Source: Cruorifilaria tuberocauda (lineage: Eukaryota > Nematoda > Chromadorea > Rhabditida > Onchocercidae). From it: a DNA stretch of 64,000 bases. The notes beneath the pieces were generated by a model. That model saw only the letters and a list, made by a program, of their open reading frames with translations, had not been told where the DNA came from and searched no databases. Positions 42,219 to 53,352 of this stretch are shown in pieces (the stretch's first letter is position 1; each line of letters starts with the position of its first letter). The DNA lies in the NCBI GenBank assembly GCA_013365365.1, contig JABVXU010000062.1, forward strand, positions 124,001-188,000. The letters run 5' to 3'. The translations under genes and the position numbers were made by a program.

Positions 42219-44393
42219 GAGCAGATTTGTCCATCCATGTTCAACGGTTTGGTCAGTTTTGGTCAGCTGTCTTACCTTACTGCCCTTTTAAATTTGATTC
42301 AATTCTGTACTCTATGATCTCATTTTTTGCACAAGAAACTAAAACTATTTTTATCATTTAAAAAGGTATCAAAGTTATAGAAAATAATTTTGAAAGATTT
42401 ATTTCAATTTTTTCGGTTTCGATAATTTTGTCAGATTCAGTACGTTGATTTGTTTTTTATTGCCTTTTGCATAAAACGATCTGAATTCTGGCAAAAGCTT
42501 TTTTACAGAAATGAACATTTTCGCTGATTTCATTAATCTTCGCAATATATAATTCGTGGAAAACTACTTCCATCATTGCGGAGATTTTTCTCAAATAACA
42601 ATGTTATCTGCAACATTTAATTTTAGAAACTAGAAATCAACTTCTCAAATCATTACTTAAATCACTAGCACTTATTTACTTTTTAACATAGTAATTTAGA
42701 AGATGCGCCAACAAAAAGTACGGAATTTATTGGAGTATAGAGAATTGTAATTTTTACTTTCAAATCTGAAAACTTTGCATCTCGTTTCTTGCAAAAGGTC
42801 ATTAAAATCAATAATGTGTTTGTCGCTTATTTCCAAAATTTTTCATCATCAAATTGCGATTTTCAAATCTATCAGAAGATTTTTCAATTGAATTAGAAAA
42901 GGTATGAAGCTTTTTTATCCTCCTTCCAAACACCCTAAATACTAGTTTTAGATTAGGAAATAGATCTTGAACTAACCGTTACTAACAGATTTTATTTGTC
43001 AGATTAATGTGTTGCTGTGGTTCTTACTAAAATAAAAAATAAGTCATATTTCAATTAATTTATCCTTGTGTAACTAACAAAGATCGGAAATTTAATTTTT
43101 TAAAAATCGTCTTTTGCCTGATTCGGTTGTTAGCAACTAAAAAACAGTTGCGACGAGGGTAGAAGAGAAAAATACTTCAAACTTAAGCAGCAAATTCAAA
43201 ACCAGTCACTGAACTCTTTTTCTTGCGTAAATAAACTGCGCTGATGACATACCGGGTGTTACATCGACGGTCTCTCCTCTTAGTATAGGTGACTCTCTCC
43301 TCGGTGTATCGTTCGTTTGTGTCCGATCAGATGACTTAGCTTGACGTTTTGCAAACTAAAATTCCCATAAATGTGAAGATTTCTTGTCAAACTTTGTTAC
43401 AAATTATTCTGATACTTCTTTGTAATTTATACTTTTATGATTCTATCAATCCCTCGAAATTTTACCTTAAGTGTACTTCGAATTTCTGTTTTGAAAACAT
43501 AACATGCACAGCAACCAATGCAAGCGCATGCAGTCACGTGAAAAAAGCTTGAACATATCAGAAATAAAAATAGCCATTGTCTGCAAAAAATTTCCATGAT
43601 ACTTTGCACTTTGCAAATTTACCGATTATTTTAGAGGTTTTTTCGAACTTTTTAAGGTACTACGCGGAATTACTAATTTATGATTTTGCTCTCTTTAAAC
43701 AAAAGAAGTATGCTAACATCATAATTTCATCTAAATCGGCGAAAAACGTCAGTAAATCTCGAACCATATCCTTGGAGCCAAAGACCGTATTTGCCGTATC
43801 GTTTAAAACATGACTCAGTAGTAAGAAATCTTGAATCAGAGCCTGTTAATTAAATGATTTAAAGAAGAAAAATTAATCAAGCAAATGAACAAAATAAAAG
43901 AGTGAAGTTTTCGAATTTGGGATGCGATAAAAATACCGAGGTGTAAAACAAAACAAAGTAAAAAAGTATAAATAACAAAATGGTCCATTGTCTCACTGTT
44001 AGCTTAGCGTCTGTTTTAAAATATTTTAATCTATGAATTTACAATTTAAAAATAATATCAAATTGATGATAATTGAGATTACTGATAATGCTATTTTTAT
44101 TTCATCATAATAGTAATTAAGGAATGATAAAACATTCATCAGAAGAAAGCGAAGATAAGAAAGAAAAACTTGATTTGATCTTTTGCTTTATTTATCACAA
44201 GAATTGGTTGGAATTTTTAGCTATTACAGTTTTGTTAAATAGCCAAATCTCGGTCTTGACTTTCCGAACGAGATTAAATTACTCATTGCTCTTAGCACAA
44301 CTTAAAAAACTTAATTCTAACACATATTTCAGTCACAATCTTTTACCCTTAATTACTATTATGATGAAATTGAGCTTTTAGCCAGAAAATTTT
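42219..44393. other. Intergenic stretch downstream of CNNM
   Basis: No exon chain was supported. Several AATAAA/ATTAAA-like strings could serve as CNNM poly(A) signals. The short open frames at 43349-43813 and 44124-44381 lack splice context and have composition like their surroundings, so I leave them out as genes. Confidence 0.45.
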
Positions 44394-44582
44394 TTAAGAA
44401 ATCTTAACGGGCTTATTGGGATCGCTAATTCTGATGTCACTATCATAAAACGGAATTAATTTATAACGTCGCTTTTCTGATTTCCTGTAAGGATTTTGCC
44501 CATCGGCTGGCACGATTGTATCTAACAAATAAATGACAGTAATTATGATCCACAATTTACCTGTAAAAATATCAACAAACAT
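44394..44582 (-). CDS. Candidate small secreted peptide, 62 aa
   Basis: A single open frame runs from ATG 44582 to a TAA at 44394-44396. It begins with a signal-peptide-like stretch (GKLWIIITVIYLLDTIVPA), followed by a polar basic segment with KSEKRRYKLIPF and ending DPNKPVKIS. An internal TTTTTACAG after codon 7 looks like a 3' splice site, so the true first exon may lie further right and the first few residues may differ. The family is not recognised and there is no cysteine framework. It could be a chance frame. Confidence 0.38.
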   Translation of the reverse strand: MFVDIFTGKLWIIITVIYLLDTIVPADGQNPYRKSEKRRYKLIPFYDSDIRISDPNKPVKIS

Positions 44583-45045
44583 TTAAACACATGAATAGGG
44601 ATGAAAAATTTCACCGTTAGATGAACGAGAATGGGCAAGAAAGAAAGCATTTACCAATGAAAGAAAATGCCATACCAGTTGACCAATTGTTAATTATAAG
44701 AAAATGAAGTAAATAACACAAGTGATGACATCTCCCACATTTATATATGTTGAAATTCGCATTTCAGATTTGTGTATTGAAAATTATTCGACGGAAACAT
44801 AATTTATTCAAAAGGAACGAAATTAGAAATATACAAATTGTTAATTAATAAATTATTTTCATTGTCTCAAGAGTTACTGCAAAGGATTGGTAGTTTTCAT
44901 TATTTGCAAGTGTGCATTGTAATATCAATGACGTTGTAGAGAAGAATTTTCCTTCAGAGCATTTTGAACGATAAAAGCTGATTTACGAAAATTTTTGAAA
45001 AAAGGAAAGGCGAAATTGTAAAGAAAAAGCTGTTAAATAAAAAAA

Positions 45046-46067
45046 ATGCTAAAGAATCACAATTTTGGTGATATGAAAACGGATAACAAAAACAACAAAT
45101 TGCTTTCTGTATCGATGACAGTAAGCATCTCAGAAATTCATATTCTACTAATAATTAAGGATTAAGATAAAATGGCTCTTGCGGTTAGTATCACTTTTAT
45201 GAAAAACCATAATAAACTATTTTTCTACAATATCAACCGATATATAATCGTATAATATCATCCGATCAAAATGTAAAATTGAAACAACGAAAATGAAGAC
45301 GGAATATGTATAAATCATGTATAAGTATGAATAAATTAGTATGAGTATGTATAAATTAAGATATGGATATATATACTATTGGTACTATTCTTAGTTGCGA
45401 CTATGGTAATTTGTATACGTGGCCTCATCGATTATGGATTTACGTTAGATTCAATCCCAAATTTTTTACTTATTATTGTACTCCTTATCGTTTCAATCGT
45501 TAGTGTATTCGCAATTACAACAGAGCGAAAATTATTTATTGTACCGCTTATTTGGATGATTGTTAGTTGATAATAAAAATCTTTTTTTTCTTTTTGAAAT
45601 AAATCTTGACAAATCACAAATTTTTCAAATAATCTGAAAAGAGAATTTGAGTGCAACAGACTTTAGTTTCACTTTTATTAGTTTTAAATTTTATTGTAAC
45701 CCAGTTTCAAAATTATTTATGAAGAACAAAAAAAAAATTTTTGATACATTGATTTTGGTTTGCAGATAACGTTGGCTTTACTAACTATATTTGTATTCCT
45801 TTATCGAATCTATGTTTTTAAACGAGATAATGAAAAAGGTAATACTTTCTTTATCACAGTATAAGTAGGTATGGTATAGTAAAAGTTAGTATTTTACTGT
45901 CAGAGAGTTGGCATTAAGTAATAGTAATTCGGTAAACCTATGCGGCTAATCTTATAGCTACGGAATTGTTTTGGTCAACGATTACATACGTTGTCATATT
46001 GGCACTATTTGGGTTCGCTTTTTTCGTAATTAATTCTTGGAAACGAATTGCCAAAAAAGGGCATTAA
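45046..46067 (+). CDS. Predicted four-span membrane protein, 152 aa
   Basis: Four exons: 45046-45120, 45361-45561, 45766-45838, 45958-46067. They sum to 459 bp (152 aa) and the frame closes. After a polar N-terminus (MLKNHNFGDMKTDNKNNK) come four hydrophobic segments at about residues 26-45, 57-105 (two spans, LLIIVLLIVSIVSVFAI then FIVPLIWMIITLALLTIFVF) and 122-142 (TYVVILALFGFAFFVINSW). The C-terminus is short and basic (KRIAKKGH). The shape resembles small tetraspan nematode proteins, but no family signature is seen. The first exon is the weakest part: ATG 45073 is in frame, and a different exon ending GCG at 45183 would also fit phase 0. Confidence 0.62.
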
Positions 46068-46202
46068 AAGTGAGACAAAACAGTGAAAAAAAGATAAAAT
46101 TAATTCAAAGGATTAATTAGAATTTTTTTCTTGAAATTTCTTTAAACTGAAGTATTTTCTGGATCGAATAAATTGAAAACTGTTGCGGCATACTTTTATA
46201 AC

Positions 46203-46530
46203 GTGTAAAGCAAATCTTGAACCTTTTTCCTTTCCCAAACAGAGTTTCATTTTGTACAGTGTTTGAAAATAAGGAAATAAAAATTCCATTCTTTCTATTT
46301 TAATGTCTGATAGAAACCGATCTTTAAATCATATTACGATTAAAACTGGGCCGAGTTGCTGTGAATGTGTTGAAAATTTTGAAGACATTTATACAAAAAT
46401 TGCTTCATTTTGTATTTGTGGAAAATATAATTGAATTAAATTGTAAGCATTACCTTCCGAAATGACATCACCAATCCAAAGCTTCGGAAAAACGAGCCAA
46501 AAACCTTGCATTTTCATTCAAATTAATGAC
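46203..46530. repeat. Dispersed direct repeat, copy 1 (about 328 bp)
   Basis: This block recurs at 51788-52113 in the same orientation. It begins with GTGTAAAG and ends at CAAATTAATGAC in both places. Outside homopolymer runs only a handful of substitutions separate the copies. It starts about 135 bp after the stop of the four-span gene and carries no clear open frame. Confidence 0.95.
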
Positions 46531-46712
46531 TAGTTTCACTTTTATTTGCATATTCAAATGAAAAACTATTAAATTTCCCTTATAAGTAAGTTATCCGTTT
46601 TGTTAAGATCAGTTTTTTGAAACACCGAGTTTATTTATGCTAGAAATTCTTCGTTAGACTCATGTTGATAAATTCGTCAAAATTTTCAAGTTATACATAT
46701 ATCATCCTTTCA

Positions 46713-46831
46713 CTATTCTGTAATTTTCTTTTTTTCTTCCCGATCTTCTATTTCGACTATTTCTTCTGACGGCCACTCAATTTCGTCGTGCTCTGATTGA
46801 GTTGTATGCTCGAAACGAGCTTCCAGAACAC
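46713..46831 (-). CDS. Candidate acidic terminal exon of an unplaced minus-strand gene
   Basis: The minus strand has an acceptor (TTGATTTAG) followed by an open frame to a TAG. It encodes about 39 residues rich in Glu and Asp: VLEARFEHTTQSEHDEIEWP, then repeated Glu/Ile and a Lys-rich end. Entry phase is 1. No upstream exon with a matching phase-1 donor was found with confidence; the TM-rich exon at 48242-48384 does not join it directly. Composition differs from the surrounding AT-rich DNA, which supports it being real coding sequence. Confidence 0.35.
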
Positions 46832-47656
46832 CTAAATCAATAGTCCAATCATTCTTTGTTATCAAAAACTTATTTTTATTTCTTTCTTTGTATGAATACT
46901 TTGTTTGAATTATAGAATATGAATGCAGAAAATTTAAAAATTAAAAAAACGAATCTAATTAGTTTCCATTTTATTTTTTATTAATTTGAGCCAATTTTGA
47001 TCTTAATTTACATGCAAATTCCAGTGATGGTTTTAATAATAGCCTTAAAATATTCATTTCATTGAATCATTTCAAAGTAGAAATATCGTCTCTGGTAAAG
47101 TATAACTTGAAACGATTCGATTAAATGAATTATTATTAGCTTTTCAGATATTGAAGTAGTTGGATAGTCTAGAATGACGTGATAACTCTTGCGAAGACAA
47201 GAAAAGACTCAAAATTAAGTCATTAAAAAGAATCCTGCCAGCATTGATAGATAAGTTAGCTTTTAGTTTTTCCGATTTCTCAAGAATTGACAACTTTATT
47301 TTACATTTATCATTAACAGTTGCTCTAATACTCAATGAAGGAATTACTGGAAATCACTCAAAATTTTTAGAGAAAAATATAAAGTTGTGGCAAAAATTTA
47401 AAACATGAATTAAAAAATGGTCATAATATAGTGTTGAAAAACTTTAATTCCATAGTAGAGAATCTATCCGATATTTTATATGGAAAAATAATTTTAGATA
47501 GGAAGATTTTCAGAGCAAGATGTTAATTAATGACAAAAATCTTAATAATACTTAAATTAGAATAGAAAAGTTTAACTAAAAAATTCAGCAGTTGGTTCAT
47601 GCATGATTAATAATCAGCATGTTAATTTTCAGTCTGTCCACTTTCTATCAGAAGCT

Positions 47657-48133
47657 ATGATATTAAGAATTTTTTTCTTTGCAAAACTTTTGATCAAACG
47701 CTTATTAATGCTAATTAATCTACTGCTGCTTATGGTAATGCCTATATTTATCTTATTTAAAAATCTCAACTTAACCTCAATTGTACATATATCCACACTG
47801 GCGCAACTATCACAGCAGGTTGAATCAAAGATATATATTACAGTGATTCTTAAACTTATAATTCTATAGGTGAACTTATAAAAGTTTGAAATGAATTTGA
47901 AAACAAACTTGGAGTGAAATTACCTTGGTAAATAACTTTTGCAAAACATTAATCGGAAATAAAACAAAGAATAAAATTAATTGCTAATTAATCATAAATA
48001 ATTTCAGCGAAAAAGAAACATGCTGAAATATTGGACAATTTTAATCAAAAAAAACGAACCATCCCATGCTGGCATTGTGACAATTTCGTTTTTTACGTTT
48101 AATAGATTACTGCTTGCTTCACAATGTTTCTGA
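47657..48133 (+). CDS. Tentative two-exon membrane peptide, 95 aa
   Basis: Exon 47657-47818 starts at an ATG and ends CAG before GTTGAA. Exon 48008-48133 follows a TTTCAG acceptor, in phase 0, and reaches a TGA. The product has one strongly hydrophobic stretch near residues 18-35 (LINLLLLMVMPIFILF), a basic loop RKRNMLKYW, and a final hydrophobic patch. There is no homology I recognise. AT-rich DNA yields Leu/Ile/Phe-rich frames by chance, so this is weak. Confidence 0.25.
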
Positions 48134-48241
48134 AAATGCACAGAATAGCTTAGGGTATTTTGATGGTAAAGAAATATAACTGAGTGCCTTGAAGCACTAT
48201 GCTAGTATATTTCGTTGGAATATTATTTTATTGAGTATCAA

Positions 48242-48384
48242 TCATTGTTTTACCGCAGTTGCCAATGGTACGATAATTTTATGCCAATGTGATCGAAGAT
48301 TTTTCCACATAAATAAAATAATTGCAACCCAAATGAATACAGGTATTAACATCCAGTAAATAATTAACATGAAGATCCATATTC
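48242..48384 (-). CDS. Tentative TM-rich exon
   Basis: An acceptor (TTTTTGCAG) precedes an open frame encoding two adjoining hydrophobic stretches (FMLIIYWMLIPVFIWVAIIL) and a polar end KNLRSHWHK. It stops at TGA 48242-48244, or leaves by a GTAAAA donor at about 48257. A second frame of the same exon is also open until a TAA. Its partner exons are unknown, so it may be part of a small membrane-protein gene or a relic. Confidence 0.25.
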
Positions 48385-48790
48385 TGCAAAAATTCCTTTT
48401 ACTTTTGTAGAATTACTGTAGAGTGGTTAATTACTGATAAAAAATTGATATTCAAAATCACGGTTGAATTAACAGTAAAACAAACATGCTGCCATTATCA
48501 GCTTGATTGCTAATCATTTGAATAGTTTCTGCAATATATTTCAAGCAATTTAATTTTGTTGCGATATAACTAGAAGAGAAAATGAAATTAACTAAAGGAA
48601 ATTGTCCAAAATTAACTTTTCTTGCAAGTAAGCAATATTTGTTCGTAATTTCTATCACTATCATTATCCGATGATTTATCAGCATTGCAGTCTGTTACAG
48701 CTGAAAGCTCAAATTCTCTTAAAATATTTTTTTAAATTGCATAAATTTTCTAATATCATTTAAATTTTGCGCAATTTAGTAATATATATT

Positions 48791-48997
48791 TTAAAGCCTA
48801 TTAATGATTAATGGAAAGTGAACAGACACATTCATATCGTTCAACTCATAAATTGCAACTGTTGTTATCATGCTTGCCACGGTATTATCAAGTTTTGTAA
48901 ATATTCGATTAGCTCCCAAATATGCTACTTCTTCGATTTGTCGCTTGTGACGTTCTTCATTTTTTGTTGCTGCATTCGTGGCAGATGTTATCATCAC
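48791..48997 (-). CDS. Tentative charged open frame, about 67 aa
   Basis: An ATG-initiated frame encodes a charged peptide (KNEERHKRQIEEVAYLGANR) followed by LDNTVASMITT. It ends at a TAA and has no membrane span. Its first nine codons and the 45 bases before them are part of a 72-bp block found again, inverted, at 53281-53352, where the frame decays quickly. It may be a genuine short gene or a fragment of duplicated DNA. Confidence 0.25.
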   Translation of the reverse strand: MMITSATNAATKNEERHKRQIEEVAYLGANRIFTKLDNTVASMITTVAIYELNDMNVSVHFPLIINRL

Positions 48998-49040
48998 TTT
49001 TTACGTCTCTTTATAATAATGATGTTACTTTATCCTTATT
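48969..49040 (+). repeat. 72-bp inverted duplicate, copy A
   Basis: It is the reverse complement of 53281-53352 with two differences, both C/T transitions (about 70/72 identical). Similarity stops abruptly at both ends. Confidence 0.92.
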
Positions 49041-50738
49041 ACGTACAATTGGAAATCTCGGTCGGAATAACGATACTTTAATAAGATGGAAATGTTATGT
49101 TAGGTGGAAGTATTGTGAGACATTTTTAGTAAAATTCAAAATGCACCCGATATAAACAAGTGATCAACTTTTATGTTGAGTCTCCGATTATATGAGTGGT
49201 TGCATCTCCTGACTGAGGTGATCAACATCAGATCTGAGGAAAGGTTTGTGACGTGATGCTGGGATTATGAAATGATAACAAATGCACTAGAAATAATTAC
49301 GACATACGCATCAAACTTAGAAGTGTTTGGTAATATTTTGAATTGATTATCTTATGCAAATTATCCATTTTTTGCATTTTCCCATTTTCGATCTTTGACA
49401 TCAAATCATTGCCCTTAAATTGCATAAAACTGGGTAACACGTAATACATGCATTTAAACCTATTGAGTTTCCTTACAACGATTGCCACAGCCTATCCAGT
49501 TCGCTCACAACGATATCAAAACGGTTTACGTTCAATTTTTTAATCAGTAGTGGTTCTTATCATAATTTCACGCTGTGTAAATAAACTGTGTAATAGCAAG
49601 GTAGCTTACCCAAGCAACTACGGAAGTATTTTCAAAGATGCAAAATGTATTTATTGACATAAGCAGCACCATGTATAATTTCCCTATAAATGTTTCAATT
49701 CCTTTTTTATTTCTTGTCAGCAAATTTTACTGCATCTGATTAAATTAATCATTAAGATTAGATGCAATATATTTTTAGCCAAAATATCAAAAATTTCCGA
49801 AGTTTGAAATAGAAAAAAGAGAAAACTTACTCATTACTTTTACACTATTGTTAGTATAAATGGAGTGAACCGCGACGAAGGTGACCGATTAAAAACAATA
49901 TAATAATTTTACCTTATGCAATCGTTACTTGTGCTCGTATTCCATAAAATTTACATGTTTTGAGAAACATAAAAGACATTGAAAAGTTTAATATAATTAT
50001 ACATTTATTAGTACACGAAATTTGCATTCAATTTGATTAAACAATGAATGAAATAAATACATATAAATTTTCGCGACAATGGTGAAATTTTTTCAAAAAG
50101 CGACTCGAGCAATTACATTTAATTGGTAATTTTGTCGGAAACGATCAGTGTAATCTGTGTTATAAAAAGCCATTTTGTTGGAACAGTTTCATGATACATT
50201 TGAAGCCATAATTATAGTATTTCCGTACTTTTCCGGAATGTTGCCGAAACTATATATAATGCGATTTTTGGTGAAATAACTACGAGATAGTTGACATTTA
50301 ACTGCACAAAGAAGTCTGAGGATTCAGAAATTGAATTGGATTTCTGCGCCGAAAACTTCAATTCAAATGAATAATGCTAAACAGAAATTCGTACGAACGA
50401 AATTATAGTACTTGTATACACAATATATAAACACAAAATCAATATTTATTGATTAGTACGAATTTGATAAATATTGAAAGTCAAAAGAAATCCGAACAAA
50501 AAGACACAGAATTTAATACTGAAGCTATTTTTCATTAAAATATACGCATTAATTGTAATTCATATCTTTTTCAAAATTTTCCAATTTTGATAACAATTTT
50601 CCATGTGAATATCAAAAGTACTGCTTTTTGAAATGTCCCTCACCGAGCGATCATTCGATTCTTTTATAATGTTTCAATTATAAACACGGAGGTCAGACAG
50701 ATCCCAGGAATATTAAGTGAACAATGAATTCCACAAAT
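49041..50738. other. Non-coding stretch
   Basis: No supported gene was found. A locally less AT-rich patch at about 49165-49265 has C/D-box-like motifs (see findings). The rest is AT-rich without splice-consistent open frames. Confidence 0.4.
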
Positions 50739-51577
50739 TCAATGCATGCATGTGATTCGAGGTCCATACACTCCATAAATAAGCGGAACATGTCGGATTG
50801 CACCAACACCACCAATACCAGAAGCACAGTGCTTCTGCTTGAGTTGTTGTTAAAGTGCGGGGTGACGTAGATCGAAAGATTGGTGTTAAGTTGTCGCTCT
50901 TAAAGTCATGGTTAACGTTGTAGTACTTACTATTGAAAAAGTCGTCGCTGGTGACGTTGTAGTGAAAGAAGTTATCATTGGTGTAGATGTTGTAGCAGAA
51001 GTTATCGTCATTGTAGATTTTGAAGGAATAGACTTTGACATGGTTTGTTCCAATGAATCACTGTCAAAAAAATGCCGAAAAATAAAGGAGAAAAATTTTA
51101 TTCTTCTCTGTCGTTAACATCAATAATGCAAATAGTTTTTGAAAATTTGTGATTTCTTTTCTGAAGTTTTAGTTAAGTAGATGAAGAAAAAATGGTAGTT
51201 AATAGGTAAAAAAGAATCAATGTAGCATTAAGACAAAAATCGGGCAATGTATCATTTCATTCAACGAATACTTCAGAGCAAAATAAATTTCAAGCATTCA
51301 CATATTCTGGTCAGATGATTCTTTTTAACTTTTTCTCATGGAAACAATGTGGCTGAAAGAATAGCAGAATAAATAATTCTGAGAAGTTACCTTAAAGCTA
51401 AAATTTTTCAGCAAAAAGTTTAAGTTGTCCTGAAAGTGTGATATGCATGTAAATATCTAGTTACTAAAATTTAAAAGAAAAATATTGACGAACAAAGTGA
51501 AAATTGAATAAATTTGGTACCGTTATGCGCAGCACAAGAAAAGCGATAATGATGAAGTTGAATCTTTTTATTTTCAT
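50739..51577 (-). CDS. Predicted small secreted Thr/Ser-rich protein with Gly-rich tail, 115 aa
   Basis: Exons in transcript order: 51521-51577, 51391-51429, 51330-51352, 50931-51060, 50739-50837. They sum to 348 bp (115 aa) and the frame closes. Exon 1 is a signal-peptide-like sequence, MKIKRFNFIIIAFLVLRIT. Two short exons follow (NLNFLLKNFSFK; PHCFHEKK); the 23-bp one is the weakest call. The 130-bp exon is strikingly rich in Thr and Ser (TSATTSTPMITSFTTTSPAT), as in O-glycosylated mucin-like stalks. The last exon gives CASGIGGVGAIRHVPLIYGV and ends in CMH-stop. The plus strand of the same DNA shows a Val-rich repetitive frame, the expected shadow of Thr codons. A secreted or cuticle/surface role is inference. 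Confidence 0.45.
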
Positions 51578-51787
51578 CGTTTAATCTGATCTCTCGAATC
51601 CAGACTAAATGGGAAAGCCATTGTTTATGAACCAAATTATCAATGGGAAGACAATGACTAAGCACAAATTATCACTCACAAAAATTCTCGATTACATGAC
51701 TCTAAATTGTTTTTCTATTTGTTAAACTGATTTAGCATAGTAATTGACGTAAGCTTGTAAGAGCAATCCCTCTCTTACTTTCCATGG

Positions 51788-52113
51788 GTGTAAAGAAAAT
51801 CTTTACTTGAACCTTTTTCCTTTCCCAAACAGAGTTTCATTTTATACAGTGTTTGAAAATAAGGAAATATAAATTCCATTCTTTCTATTTTAATGTCTGA
51901 TAGAAACCGATCTTTAAATCATATTACGATTAAAACTGGGCCGAGTTGCTGTGAATGTGTTGAAATTTGAAGACATTATACAAAATGCTTCATTTGTATT
52001 TGTGGAAAATATAATTGAATTAAATGTAAGCATTACCTTCCGAAATGACATCACCAATCCAAAGCTTCAGAAAAACAAGCCAAAAACCTTGCATTTTCAT
52101 TCAAATTAATGAC
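51788..52113. repeat. Dispersed direct repeat, copy 2 (about 326 bp)
   Basis: Same block and orientation as 46203-46530. Relative to copy 1 it lacks single bases or short runs in several A/T homopolymers clustered in its middle third, and has a four-base insertion near its left end. Confidence 0.95.
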
Positions 52114-53280
52114 TTTTCTTATAATCAAGAAATAAAAAGTATGAAACATAAAAATCAGAAATAATAGTTTCCTTTGTTCTGCTGATTTATGCTGTTAGAA
52201 ACAATATTATTTAACGGAATTTGATAATACGAACTGCTGCTCATCGGAGGTTTCATTTCTCCTCTTTTTTTCCAAAAATACTGACAAAATTGTCCAAGAT
52301 CTTTATCAGCTGAACGGTTCAGTAGCTCTTATTCGTAAATTAATACTAATCAATTAACTAATAACAAATATAATGATTTTTATTCGAAAATATATACATT
52401 AATTCGAAAGGAAAATGTTGCACATAACTCTCCCGCTGCAATTGTTGTACAAAAAAATTTAGACGCTTAAATTTTATGAAATATCAGACATGAATAGATA
52501 AAATCAATCCATATTCCTTCAGATCATGATAATCATTGAAGTAAAAATGGTTGTGATAGATTGAAAATTTATCCTTGGTCTTATTTTACAAATTTACTTT
52601 GCATTTCCGGAAATCAGTTTTCAATTTCAGTTTTTCATAATTCCTTTTACTACACATCTTTGGATATGGTTTCTCACTATCGAATTTTAGATTCTCATTT
52701 TTCTAAATAAGAAGGAATAAATTTTAACTCTTAGCTAACGATAGTCAATGGTCAAATATTTTGCTTCTATAGTATCATTAAAAAGGCATTTTGAACTTTA
52801 CAGAGATTGTTGCAAGCAATTTGTGTGCAATTTTCGTGTGCTAAATGTATAATATATGGAGGATGAATGTTTCCAAGAGAAGCTCATTCCTTACTGTTCT
52901 TAAACATAACTATTCAGTCGATTTTTTTGCAAGATTTAGGACAGATAGAATTAATTTCAAGCTGTTATTACTTTTATAAACATTAACATCTTGTCAAAGA
53001 TTGCGTGAATTCTTCTTTCATAATGCAAAATTTTTAAACGACATTAGTAATACATTCTGCTTTCTCAAACAGTTTCTCAGTCATTAAAAAAAAGCATTGC
53101 TTCAAATGCTATGCTTTTAATTCAGCAGAATTTTTGTTGAGAAACAGAATGAGCTTAAACAGCATGAATAGAATTTTCAAAAAAGAAACTTATTCTTTCC
53201 TCTTTCTTCTGAACTTTCCTTTAATAATGCTTTTAACATGAATCAAGTATATCTCACTGCCACCAAATCTTGGCTTTCCA

Positions 53281-53352
53281 AATAAAGATAAAGTAACATC
53301 ATTATTATAAAGAGACATAAAAAGTGATGATAACATCTGCCACGAATGCAGC
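53281..53352 (-). repeat. 72-bp inverted duplicate, copy B
   Basis: Reverse complement of 48969-49040 with two C/T differences, about 4.3 kb away and in the opposite orientation. Confidence 0.92.

Noticed and set aside
47144..47335. Minus-strand 63-codon frame with Lys-rich start
   Set aside because: It does not link by phase to the acidic exon at 46713-46831 and shows no family signature.
50908..51117. Plus-strand Val-rich 69-codon frame
   Set aside because: It is the shadow of Thr/Ser codons on the minus strand, which has proper splice signals.
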